Origin: an uncultured Alphaproteobacteria bacterium
GTDB lineage: Bacteria; Pseudomonadota; Alphaproteobacteria; Rs-D84
Length of the DNA: 64,000 nt
Reading direction: 5' to 3'
Assembly: GCA_944389555.1 (NCBI GenBank)
Contig: CALXMU010000001.1
Location: 194,676 to 258,675 of the forward strand
This document shows positions 57,628 to 64,000 of this stretch, in pieces (within the stretch, counting starts at the first letter, position 1; each line of letters opens with the position of its first letter). Under the pieces are notes generated by a model. The model worked only from the letters and a program-made list of their open reading frames with translations, did not search any database and had not been told where the DNA came from. The position numbers and the translations under genes are program-made.

Positions 57628-58077
57628 ATGAACTTTAAGAAAGTAGTACCATATAAACTAAAAAGATTGTTTCCTATGTTGGGTATGGCTGGGGCAACGT
57701 TGCTTGGTGGATGTGAAAAAGAAGAAACGCTGCGCGATGTTGAATTACGTTTTACTAATGAAGATTATTCATCACTTATGTATATGAATGAGAATAATGA
57801 AAGGTGTATAAGTGATGTAGCTAAAGAATATGTAGAAGATGAAACAGTAAGATACATATATCTTGTGCCAGAGGGTCCTTGGTATACTTATGTTGCCTCA
57901 ACTATTACGGGTGTGCGTCACAATGTTTTTGAAAGAATGTTTGAATATTCACCAAAATTTAGGGGGAAAGGTGACTTTGATTTTTATCCTGGCGCCGCGT
58001 CACAGGTTCCAGCCGATAGTTTGTGGTATGTTTCAAAGGGTTGGACAATAAATAAATATAAAGATTATAATAAATAA
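57628..58077 (+). CDS. Tandem-array lipoprotein 3
   Basis: This 149-residue paralogue is nearly identical to copy 4 except for two internal substitutions and the last few residues. Lipobox Cys is at 29. Its ribosome site is weakened (AAAGAGAC versus AAGGAGAC for copies 2 and 4), so its expression may be lower. The C-terminal motif reads SLWYVSKGWTINKY. Silent bases near 57993-58014 differ from those shared by copies 2 and 4, showing mosaic history. Confidence 0.75.
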   Translation: MNFKKVVPYKLKRLFPMLGMAGATLLGGCEKEETLRDVELRFTNEDYSSLMYMNENNERCISDVAKEYVEDETVRYIYLVPEGPWYTYVASTITGVRHNVFERMFEYSPKFRGKGDFDFYPGAASQVPADSLWYVSKGWTINKYKDYNK

Positions 58078-58102
58078 AAATGAATAATATAAGGAGACAA
58101 AA

Positions 58103-58555
58103 ATGAACTTTAAGAAAGTAGTACCATATAAACTAAAAAGATTGTTTCCTATGTTGGGTATGGCTGGGGCAACGTTGCTTGGTGGATGTGAAAAAGAAGA
58201 AACGCTGCGCGATGTTGAATTACGTTTTACTAATGAAGATTATTCATCACTTATGTATATGAATGAGAATAATGAAAGGTGTATAAGTGATGTAGCTAAA
58301 GAATATGTAGAAGATGAAACAGTAAGATACATATATCTTGTGCCAGAGGGTCCTTGGTATACTTATGTTGCCTCAAGTATTACGGGTGCGCGTCACAATG
58401 TTTTTGAAAGAATGTTTGAATATTCACCAAAATTTAGGGGAAAGGGCGACTTTGATTTTTATCCTGGTGCCGCGTCACAGGTTCCGGCCGATAGTTTGTG
58501 GTATGTTTCAAAGGGTTGGACAATAAATAAATATAGGTATAATAAACAACATTAA
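58103..58555 (+). CDS. Tandem-array lipoprotein 4
   Basis: This 150-residue paralogue starts exactly 475 bases after copy 3, with AAGGAGAC upstream. The protein matches copy 3 except SITGA for TITGV and an altered tail (KYRYNKQH). Its 3' DNA carries silent variants (ggtgccgcg, ttccggcc) found in copy 2 but not copy 3, which points to gene conversion or unequal exchange in the array. A terminator closes the unit. Confidence 0.75.
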   Translation: MNFKKVVPYKLKRLFPMLGMAGATLLGGCEKEETLRDVELRFTNEDYSSLMYMNENNERCISDVAKEYVEDETVRYIYLVPEGPWYTYVASSITGARHNVFERMFEYSPKFRGKGDFDFYPGAASQVPADSLWYVSKGWTINKYRYNKQH

Positions 58556-58581
58556 AAAAGCCGGTGTTTACCGGTTTTTTT
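58554..58581 (+). terminator. Terminator of the lipoprotein array
   Basis: AAAAAGCCGG-TGTTTA-CCGGTTTTTTT, one mismatch below the CCGG stem. Confidence 0.8.
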
Positions 58582-58649
58582 AATAAATTGACACCATAAC
58601 AAAAAACATGTAAAAATATAATGTATAAATATATTTTGAGGGTTGTCGG

Positions 58650-59981
58650 ATGAGGAATTTTTTATTCTCTTGTTTTTTTGTTTTTATAATTAGTGGTGCT
58701 TTTGGCGGGCAAACAACTGTTTGTTCAAGCCAACCAACAATTGATGGTTTTACATGTAGTTTGGGGTGCGAATATGTTGAGGGCGTATATAATCAATGTC
58801 AAGTTTGTGGGGTTGGGACATATAAAGACGAATGGGGTGTTGGACCTTGTACAAATTGTACCGGACCTGTAAATGGTACTTTTTTGAAAAGTGAAGAAGA
58901 GCCTACATTATATACTGGTTTTACTGCAGATGAATGTCCTTGGACTATTACGTGTAAAGCTGGAAGTTACTGGAATGGAATGATTTATTTTCAAACAAAT
59001 GAAATACTGGGTTGTACAAATTGTGGTATATATTATAATGCCACAACTACTGAAGATTTCACGGTGACAGGTAGGGGAAATAGTTATGAAAGTGATATAA
59101 GTATTTATTCTTTAGCAAATGTTTGCCAACCGAAAATTTATACGTTAAATTTAGATAAAAATACATCTTTGGAAAATTTAGTGGTTGATAAAACGCTGTC
59201 TGCTCAGCCTGGTGAGGAGGCTAGTATAACTTATGAGAACAAAACGATATATGCAAAATATGGGGTTGGTTTTTCTGATAATAACCAAGGTGCTTGGAAT
59301 AGTAGATTACCTAGCTCTGCATATCAGCCATCAATTTCAATTAAACAATTCCTTGGGTACTCAAACAAGAAAGACTATAATGAATGCGAGAACAGTCTAG
59401 TTTTTAACTCGGATAGCAGTTTGAATAAAAACTGGAACGAAATAGGCTTTACAAGTGATGAAAATACGCCCGTTGAATTATATGCATGCTGGGCAAATAA
59501 AAACCTTGAAGTTCATTATCTTGATAATAATGGAAATGAGGTTTCAGCTATGAGCCAGCAGTGCTCAATTAACGAAAGAAACGGAACTTTTGAATGTAAA
59601 GCCAAAAAATTTACGGGTTCTGTTGAAGGTTTAGTTTTTGATCATTATGAATGTTGCCTTGAGTTTGACGCTGAGAGTAAGGTGTGTAGGTCTCCGTGTA
59701 ATAGTAAAGAGTCCTTAAAACCAGACGATGCCGTTCCTATACCGTTGACAAATCCTAGTATTTATTTAAAGGCGGTGTTTGCAAAATGTCCAGCAGGTAA
59801 ATACTGTAATAACGGTGAACAAAAAAATTGTCCAGCAGGTACAACAAGCGCCGAAGAGGCAGAAAAAGCAGAAGATTGTTATATGCCGGCAGGAACTAGC
59901 GGAACAGAATTTTGTGATAAAAACGGATGTTTTAATTTGCCGGGCAATGAAAAAATTTCGTACTTTCCGTCTTTGTCATAA
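58650..59981 (+). CDS. Large secreted cysteine-rich protein
   Basis: This 443-residue protein has a signal peptide (about 1-19, ending AFGG) and about 30 Cys. N-terminal modules (CQVCGVGTYKDEWGVGPCTNCTG, about 51-73) and a C-terminal repeat CPAGKYCNNGEQKNCPAGTTSAEEAEKAEDC (about 381-411) resemble GCC2/GCC3 or TNFR-type modules better known from eukaryotic receptors. A central segment (VDKTLSAQPGEEASITYENKTIYAKYG) looks like an InlB-type B-repeat, as does YACWANKNLEVHYLDNNGNE. It is probably an extracellular adhesin-like protein. The ribosome site GAGGGTTG is close to the ATG. Confidence 0.75.
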   Translation: MRNFLFSCFFVFIISGAFGGQTTVCSSQPTIDGFTCSLGCEYVEGVYNQCQVCGVGTYKDEWGVGPCTNCTGPVNGTFLKSEEEPTLYTGFTADECPWTITCKAGSYWNGMIYFQTNEILGCTNCGIYYNATTTEDFTVTGRGNSYESDISIYSLANVCQPKIYTLNLDKNTSLENLVVDKTLSAQPGEEASITYENKTIYAKYGVGFSDNNQGAWNSRLPSSAYQPSISIKQFLGYSNKKDYNECENSLVFNSDSSLNKNWNEIGFTSDENTPVELYACWANKNLEVHYLDNNGNEVSAMSQQCSINERNGTFECKAKKFTGSVEGLVFDHYECCLEFDAESKVCRSPCNSKESLKPDDAVPIPLTNPSIYLKAVFAKCPAGKYCNNGEQKNCPAGTTSAEEAEKAEDCYMPAGTSGTEFCDKNGCFNLPGNEKISYFPSLS

Positions 59982-60000
59982 TTTTTATGAAAAGATTTTA

Positions 60001-60030
60001 TACCCGCGTTTGCGGGTATTTTTATTTTTT
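60001..60030 (+). terminator. Terminator
   Basis: TACCCGC-GTTT-GCGGGTA followed by a T-run. Confidence 0.88.
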
Positions 60031-60127
60031 AACAAAAACTTGACAATAGGTTTTTTTGTGCAACAATTAAAGTACGAATCGGGGAGCGCGTAAGAGAATA
60101 ACGAGATAGAATTTAAGGATACGAAAT

Positions 60128-60514
60128 ATGAAAAAAGCTCTGGTTTCTGTAATCGCACTGACTGCGCTGGCGGGATGTGGCGGATATTATGATTATTACA
60201 AGGGTGGCGTAAGATATACTCAAGATGGTCAGGATTGTATTTACTATGCTGGTGAATATGGTCGTAATTTCTCACGCTATGTTAGTGGTATAGATAACGG
60301 TAAAAAAATCGTTTATCGCAATACTCGCTGTGAAGATTTGTATGCTATTGACAACTTTGGTCAGGCTCCGCGTAACGATCGTCAGATTTTGGTTCCGGCA
60401 GCGCAAGAAGTTCCTTGTAATGCGTGCACACAGGTTGAAAAAGTTTCCTGTGATTCTTGCAGTAAGGCGCAACCAGTCTTAAAACGTAGATATATTATCG
60501 TTCCTGCTATGTAA
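60128..60514 (+). CDS. Small Cys-containing lipoprotein
   Basis: This 128-residue lipoprotein has lipobox LAGC (Cys 17) and then a Tyr/Gly-rich start (GGYYDYYKGGVRYTQDGQDC). The Cys pair motifs VPCNACTQVEKVSCDSCS near residue 96 suggest two CxxC-type sites, possibly disulfides or metal ligands. It has its own terminator, and TTGACA at 60040-60045 may be its -35, though the -10 is unclear. I do not recognise the family. Confidence 0.72.
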   Translation: MKKALVSVIALTALAGCGGYYDYYKGGVRYTQDGQDCIYYAGEYGRNFSRYVSGIDNGKKIVYRNTRCEDLYAIDNFGQAPRNDRQILVPAAQEVPCNACTQVEKVSCDSCSKAQPVLKRRYIIVPAM

Positions 60515-60531
60515 TAGTTACATAGAATAAT

Positions 60532-60563
60532 AAAAAGGCGACATAAATTATGTCGCCTTTTTG
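60532..60563 (+). terminator. Terminator
   Basis: AAAAAGGCGACATAA and TTATGTCGCCTTTTT, a long perfect palindrome. Confidence 0.9.
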
Positions 60564-60577
60564 TGTGTCAAGTTTTC

Positions 60578-60606
60578 TTGAATACCACTATTTTTTATGA
60601 TAAAAT
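60578..60606 (+). promoter_or_regulatory. Promoter of the VirB2-like gene
   Basis: TTGAAT, 17 bases, TAAAAT preceded by TG-A. Confidence 0.65.
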
Positions 60607-60631
60607 TATAAAAAAAGAAAAGGGGATTTAT

Positions 60632-61024
60632 ATGAAAAATTTGTTAAAAAGAATTGGCTTTGCCGGATTAGTTGTCGTTGCGGGTTCTGCGATGGCGTTT
60701 GCTGCTGGGCCTGCTGGAATGGCCGGTGGCGTAGGTGTGAATGAATCTGGTCTGTGTGCTCTAATTGGGCAAATGTATGGCATATTTAAGATTTTACGTA
60801 CGTTGGCCTTTGTTGGTGCCGCTTTCTATATCGCTGGTTGGGCTTGGGGATATATCTCAAAGGGCGAAGTCGGAATGGACGATTTGAAGAAGAAAGGTAC
60901 AGGTATGCTAGTAGGTTTTGCACTGTTATTCGGTATCGGTGTGGTTTTACAGTTCTTATTGTCTTCAACGGGTTTGGGGATAATCGGTTGTTCTAATTTG
61001 ATTACTAGTTGGGGGGCAATGTAA
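60632..61024 (+). CDS. VirB2/TrbC-like pilin subunit
   Basis: This 130-residue protein has a signal peptide (about 1-24, cleavage after AFA). It has two membrane helices (about 48-68 and 88-112) separated by a short Lys/Gly/Asp loop (GYISKGEVGMDDLKKKG), as in VirB2/TrbC type IV secretion pilins. Two Cys flank the helices. It is a lone gene: no other T4SS component is in the window, so the rest would have to lie elsewhere. ATG 60632 has AGGGGAT upstream. A small-phage-like or unrelated two-helix protein is the alternative. Confidence 0.65.
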   Translation: MKNLLKRIGFAGLVVVAGSAMAFAAGPAGMAGGVGVNESGLCALIGQMYGIFKILRTLAFVGAAFYIAGWAWGYISKGEVGMDDLKKKGTGMLVGFALLFGIGVVLQFLLSSTGLGIIGCSNLITSWGAM

Positions 61025-61053
61025 AAAAAAGTGGCCTTTATGGCCGCTTTTTT
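61023..61053. terminator. Bidirectional terminator
   Basis: AAGTGGCC-TTTAT-GGCCGCTT with A-run and T-run, shared with the converging DinD-like gene. Confidence 0.85.
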
Positions 61054-61999
61054 ATCTCAGGCTTTGGAATGCAAATTTGTTTATAAATTCGCGTTCCATT
61101 TTTTTTAGTTCGCTGGCAACACGGCCAACAGATTTTTGTGATATATCTGCTTCTGGGGCGCGACCTGTACGTTGTATCATTTTTACACGGGACTTTATAA
61201 GTTCTGCAGACAATATATTTATAAATGACTCAAATGGCATTTTATTACACGTGTTGTGATGGTTTATGGCGATGTTTAGTGCTTGGTGTCGTGCCATAAG
61301 TGATTGAGAGCCCATATAGTCAAATATTGTGCCGTTTATACCATATGCGTATTTTATTTTATCGATATCTGTCGTATAGAAGAAAGCACGATGCATAAAA
61401 TTATTAAATTGGCGCATGTCCGCGTTGTGTTTGTATGCAATACCATTTACTATCTTTTCTGCTTGGGCCAATTCTGTGCGATGATAAATTCTAGAAAACT
61501 TATATGCTGCGTTATAGACTTGCTCAAAGGTAGCGTCCGGCATCATAAAGTATAGTTGCGCAAAAATCATATTCGGCCATTGTTTTAATAGCGTCCAACA
61601 TGCATAACGGCTTAGTCTGGCGTCTTGCCCGTTCTTTCTTTTAATGATTTTACCTTGTGGTTCTTTTATATCGTAATCGTTTACTATTGATACTACGTGG
61701 TCAGAAAAAAAAGTATGAAAGTTTGGTGCCCGTGGTTCTTTTGCCGCATTCTTTTTAGGCAACTTTTCAAAATTTGATAGTTTTATACTTGTGGCAGTTG
61801 TGTTGATTATATTGCTGTGGTCGCCTACATAAATTGGACCAAACAAATTATATAAATCTGAAAAAAGCCAATATTGAGAATCGTTTTGGGATTTTTCTGT
61901 GTTTTTATATAACGGCAGCTGGTTTAAATAATCTTCATTGACACGATGGGTATGTTGCTGTAGAAAATTAAATGTATGTTGTGATTTGCGTGAACCCAT
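61052..61999 (-). CDS. DinD-like protein
   Basis: This 315-residue protein resembles the DNA-damage-inducible DinD family in its middle and C-terminal half. DARLSRYACWTLLKQWPNMIFAQLYF (about 125-150) is followed by RTELAQAEKIVNGIAYKHNADMRQF, then AFFYTTDIDKIKYAYGINGTIFDYMGSQSLMARHQAL. DinD in E. coli is LexA-controlled and inhibits RecA filaments. Here the gene lies 14 bases after a ribbon-helix-helix protein in a two-gene unit, like a toxin-antitoxin or stress module. The N-terminal 100 residues look different from DinD. No LexA box was recognised. Confidence 0.65.
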   Translation of the reverse strand: MGSRKSQHTFNFLQQHTHRVNEDYLNQLPLYKNTEKSQNDSQYWLFSDLYNLFGPIYVGDHSNIINTTATSIKLSNFEKLPKKNAAKEPRAPNFHTFFSDHVVSIVNDYDIKEPQGKIIKRKNGQDARLSRYACWTLLKQWPNMIFAQLYFMMPDATFEQVYNAAYKFSRIYHRTELAQAEKIVNGIAYKHNADMRQFNNFMHRAFFYTTDIDKIKYAYGINGTIFDYMGSQSLMARHQALNIAINHHNTCNKMPFESFINILSAELIKSRVKMIQRTGRAPEADISQKSVGRVASELKKMEREFINKFAFQSLR

Positions 62000-62013
62000 T
62001 TTTTATCCGTTTG

Positions 62014-62241
62014 TTATTGCTGTTGTTCTTCGGCACTTACCAATGAATATAAAACAGAAGAAATCAATAATTGGTAGGGCACATGTTGCTTTTCCGCCAT
62101 TTGTTTTATGCGTTCCAATATTTGATGAGGAATTCGCATATTTATAACGCTGTCAGACTTATTGAATGCACGGTAAGCAGCATATTCTTTAAGCAGCGCT
62201 TCTATGTTCATTATGAACAATTGTTGCATTACGTTTGGCAT
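62014..62241 (-). CDS. Ribbon-helix-helix regulator/antitoxin-like protein
   Basis: This 75-residue protein has the RHH pattern: a short strand VINMRIPHQIL (about 32-42), then two helices (ERIKQMAEKQHVP and YQLLISSVLYSLVS). RHH proteins bind palindromic operators as dimers of dimers and often autoregulate toxin-antitoxin operons. It has GGAGATGG upstream and sits first in the operon with the DinD-like gene. A perfect 20-base palindrome overlaps the promoter, a fitting operator. Confidence 0.75.
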   Translation of the reverse strand: MPNVMQQLFIMNIEALLKEYAAYRAFNKSDSVINMRIPHQILERIKQMAEKQHVPYQLLISSVLYSLVSAEEQQQ

Positions 62242-62288
62242 ATACCATCTCCTATACAGACGGCAATACTGCCGTACTTACAACTGAC

Positions 62289-62317
62289 TATATCATCGTA
62301 TTGACAATTGTCAATAC
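62289..62317 (-). promoter_or_regulatory. Palindromic promoter/operator of the RHH-DinD unit
   Basis: GTATTGACAATTGTCAATAC (62298-62317) is a perfect palindrome. On the minus strand its TTGACA (62309-62314) is a -35, with TATAGT (62287-62292) 16 bases away as the -10. A repressor bound here would block polymerase. A hairpin ACGGCA-GTAT-TGCCGT (62261-62276) follows in the 5' leader. Confidence 0.7.
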
Positions 62318-62443
62318 ATTTGTAATTGTGGTCGTCAACACGGCTGTAATGACTGTTGTGGGGGCGAGTGTGTTGTTGTTTGTGTTGAGCATTTTTTTTT
62401 ACGAATGTTTGTAATTGCGGTCTTGTTTTCTTATTGTGATTTC

Positions 62444-62472
62444 TTGCTTTTTAGATAATATCTATATAAAAT
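62444..62472 (+). promoter_or_regulatory. Promoter of tolB
   Basis: TTGCTT (62444-62449), 17 bases, TAAAAT (62467-62472). Confidence 0.45.
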
Positions 62473-62503
62473 TACAGAAAACTATTTGGGAAAGGATTTA
62501 TAT

Positions 62504-63823
62504 ATGATTAAAAAGATTCTTGGTTTGTTTATGTTTTTGTGTGTGACGGTTATGCCTGCTCATGCAGAGTTAAAAGTTGATATTATTGCAGGAGCTGTAG
62601 AACCAATCTCTGTAGCAGTACAGAAAATTGAAACCGTTGGAAACGTTTCTTCTTCAGATGCCAAGATGATACGAGATGTTGTTGATGCCGATTTAAAATC
62701 TACTGGTTTGTTCAGAATAGTTTCTAGAGACGCATTGCCAGAGTTCGTTGCTATGGGGGATTTACCAGATTTTCAATTATGGTCTGCTGTAAAAGCTCAG
62801 GTTTTAGTTCAGGCAAAATTGTCCGCTGAATCTGGCGATAAGTATAATCTAGAATTTTATGTTTGGGACGTAAATGCAAAAGAACAGATAGAGGCGCAAA
62901 GTTTGGTCGCGTCAAAAAAATCTGCTCGTCGTTTGGCTCATATCATGGCAGATGCAATTTATGAACGTTTAACGGGTGAGGTTGGTTATTTTGATACTCA
63001 AATAGTTTTTATTGCTGAAACAGGACCAGTACATGACAGAACAAAACGTATGGCAATTATGGATCAAGACGGATATGGATTGCGTTATTTATCTGATAAA
63101 AAGACTTTTGTTATGTCACCACATTTTTCACCAAACATGCAGACGATAGTATTTTTATCTTATCGTGATGATGATCCTATGGTTTGGACTTTAGATTTAG
63201 AAACTGGTGAGCAACGTCGGTTAGGGCAATTCGGTGGAATGAACTTCGCACCCCGTTTCTCGCCAGATGGAACTAAGATTGCCTTATCGCTAGTTAAAAA
63301 TGGTATTACACATATATATGAATATGATATAGAAACAAAGGCTTTACGGCAATTGACGTTCGGTAATTCGTTAAATACCAGTCCTTCTTATTCGCCAGAT
63401 GGTAAAAAGATGGCGTTTAATTCAGACCGCAGCGGTAAACAACAGATTTATGTATTAGATTTAGAAACTGGTGCCGTAGAACGTATAACTTATGGTGCTG
63501 GTCGTTATGCGACACCGGCTTGGTCGCCAGACGGAAAATTTATAGCATTTACTAAGATGGCAGATGATACTTTTTATATAGGTATTATGGATCCGCGTGG
63601 GCGTAATGAAAAAATTTTGGCTGGTGGTTGGTATATGGAAGCACCGTCTTGGGCACCGGGGTCTCGTCGGGTAGTGTACTATGAAACAGAAAAGGCGCTG
63701 GACGGTATCGAACGTATAAGCCACATTCGTAGCGTTGATATTACCGGACAGAATATTTATGAGATAGAATTGCCAGATGATATCAATGGTGTGGAACCAA
63801 CTTGGTCACCGAAATTGCCATGA
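62504..63823 (+). CDS. tolB: Tol-Pal system protein TolB
   Basis: This 439-residue periplasmic protein couples the TolQRA motor to Pal during outer-membrane constriction. It has a signal peptide (about 1-21, AHA) and an N-terminal alpha/beta domain. The C-terminal six-blade beta-propeller has repeated FSPDGTKIA, YSPDGKKMAF and WSPDGKFIAF blades, typical of TolB. ATG 62504 with GGGAAAGG upstream is used rather than an earlier in-frame ATG at 62486. Its stop overlaps the next gene (ATGA). tolQRA are not in the window. Confidence 0.95.
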   Translation: MIKKILGLFMFLCVTVMPAHAELKVDIIAGAVEPISVAVQKIETVGNVSSSDAKMIRDVVDADLKSTGLFRIVSRDALPEFVAMGDLPDFQLWSAVKAQVLVQAKLSAESGDKYNLEFYVWDVNAKEQIEAQSLVASKKSARRLAHIMADAIYERLTGEVGYFDTQIVFIAETGPVHDRTKRMAIMDQDGYGLRYLSDKKTFVMSPHFSPNMQTIVFLSYRDDDPMVWTLDLETGEQRRLGQFGGMNFAPRFSPDGTKIALSLVKNGITHIYEYDIETKALRQLTFGNSLNTSPSYSPDGKKMAFNSDRSGKQQIYVLDLETGAVERITYGAGRYATPAWSPDGKFIAFTKMADDTFYIGIMDPRGRNEKILAGGWYMEAPSWAPGSRRVVYYETEKALDGIERISHIRSVDITGQNIYEIELPDDINGVEPTWSPKLP

Positions 63824-64000
63824 TAAGAAACTTTCTTATTCCTTTTTTGTCTTTTTCTTTAATGGCGGGTAGGGCAATTGCTGTGCCCGCGGTTGTTGAT
63901 AGAGTTTTAGATGGTGATACTTTTGCGGCGCGTGTTAAATTAGAAGATGAAACTAATATTACGGTTAGAGTAAGATTGTTAGATGTGGATACCCCAGAAA
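63820..64000 (+). CDS. Thermonuclease-like (SNase domain) protein, partial
   Basis: This gene runs off the window end after 60 codons. A signal peptide (about 1-21, ending AIA) is followed by DRVLDGDTFAARV (27-39) and VRVRLLDVDTPE (49-60). Together these are the start of the staphylococcal-nuclease fold, including the calcium-binding Asp and first catalytic Arg region. It overlaps the tolB stop by four bases and is likely a secreted or periplasmic nuclease. Confidence 0.85.
   Translation, partial: MIRNFLIPFLSFSLMAGRAIAVPAVVDRVLDGDTFAARVKLEDETNITVRVRLLDVDTPE

Larger units (their letters stand above)
56671..58555 (+). repeat. Four-copy tandem gene array, period about 475-482 bases
   Basis: Starts at 56671, 57153, 57628 and 58103 give periods of 482, 475 and 475 bases. 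Whole genes including spacer and ribosome site are repeated. Copies 3 and 4 are almost identical; copy 1 is the most diverged. Confidence 0.9.

Noticed and set aside
56671-58555. Regular repeats as a possible CRISPR array
   Set aside because: Repeat units are whole 475-base genes with no short repeat/spacer structure and no cas genes.
58588-58622. Promoter TTGACA with TATAAT before the 58650 gene
   Set aside because: Spacing is 23 bases, too long; at the correct 17-base spacing the -10 reads TAAAAA, which is weak.

Overview
The window is a 64 kb AT-rich piece of a bacterial chromosome, densely coded on both strands. Gene content points to an uncultured, probably gut- or host-associated alphaproteobacterium: Tat, Lol, Tol and outer-membrane genes show a Gram-negative envelope; GatCAB, a BamF-like lipoprotein, the ParE C-terminus and a SufB/C/S/T/E set fit Alphaproteobacteria. 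Several families (Cys-rich secreted proteins with GYYG/CPAG modules, type IVb pilus parts, an oleate hydratase) resemble those of small-genome intestinal Alphaproteobacteria such as the RF32-type lineages. This placement is inference from gene content, not from a database search.

Layout. 1-7 kb: unknown protein, trmB, gltX-trhA, a threonine-rich leader peptide in front of thrS, a tiny lipoprotein, a SPOR protein and tatA. 7-18 kb: dksA-like and trxA on the minus strand, then sufS-sufT-sufE, an ftsL-like gene with ftsI, recJ, nrnA, lolA, tatBC, an nlpD-like gene and tRNA-Lys. 17-24 kb: outer-membrane protein, oleate hydratase, SOD-like lipoprotein, autotransporter. 22.9-28 kb: miaB, a 57-residue ORF, gatB, tRNA-Phe, gatA and gatC, then ruvX. 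28-34 kb: two membrane proteins, sufC, a structured RNA region plus a Cys-rich secreted protein, sufB. 34-43 kb: tcpQ-like/pilN secretin pair, rpsT, plsY, dprA, dnaA, two secreted unknowns. 43-56 kb: parE, dnaJ, pgsA, uvrC, a pilin-like gene, a pseudouridine synthase, an AsmA protein, a CdaA-type diadenylate cyclase, dnaN, ppa, efp and an aldolase. 56-61 kb is an accessory stretch: a solitary 51-codon ORF with its own promoter and terminator, four tandem paralogous lipoproteins, a large Cys-rich protein, a small lipoprotein and a VirB2-like pilin. 61-64 kb: a DinD-like/RHH pair behind a palindromic promoter, tolB and the start of a nuclease gene.

How the genes work together. Tail-to-tail genes are usually separated by bidirectional hairpin terminators. 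Many promoters have extended -10 elements (TG-N-TATAAT or TGATAAAAT). GltX with GatCAB suggests indirect Gln-tRNA (and perhaps Asn-tRNA) synthesis. The Fe-S assembly genes lie at two loci, with no sufD in the window. The most unusual signals are the run of six Thr codons leading into thrS, a c-di-AMP synthase in a proteobacterium, the recombining lipoprotein array, the structured RNA between sufC and sufB, and a toxin-antitoxin-like DinD/RHH module.
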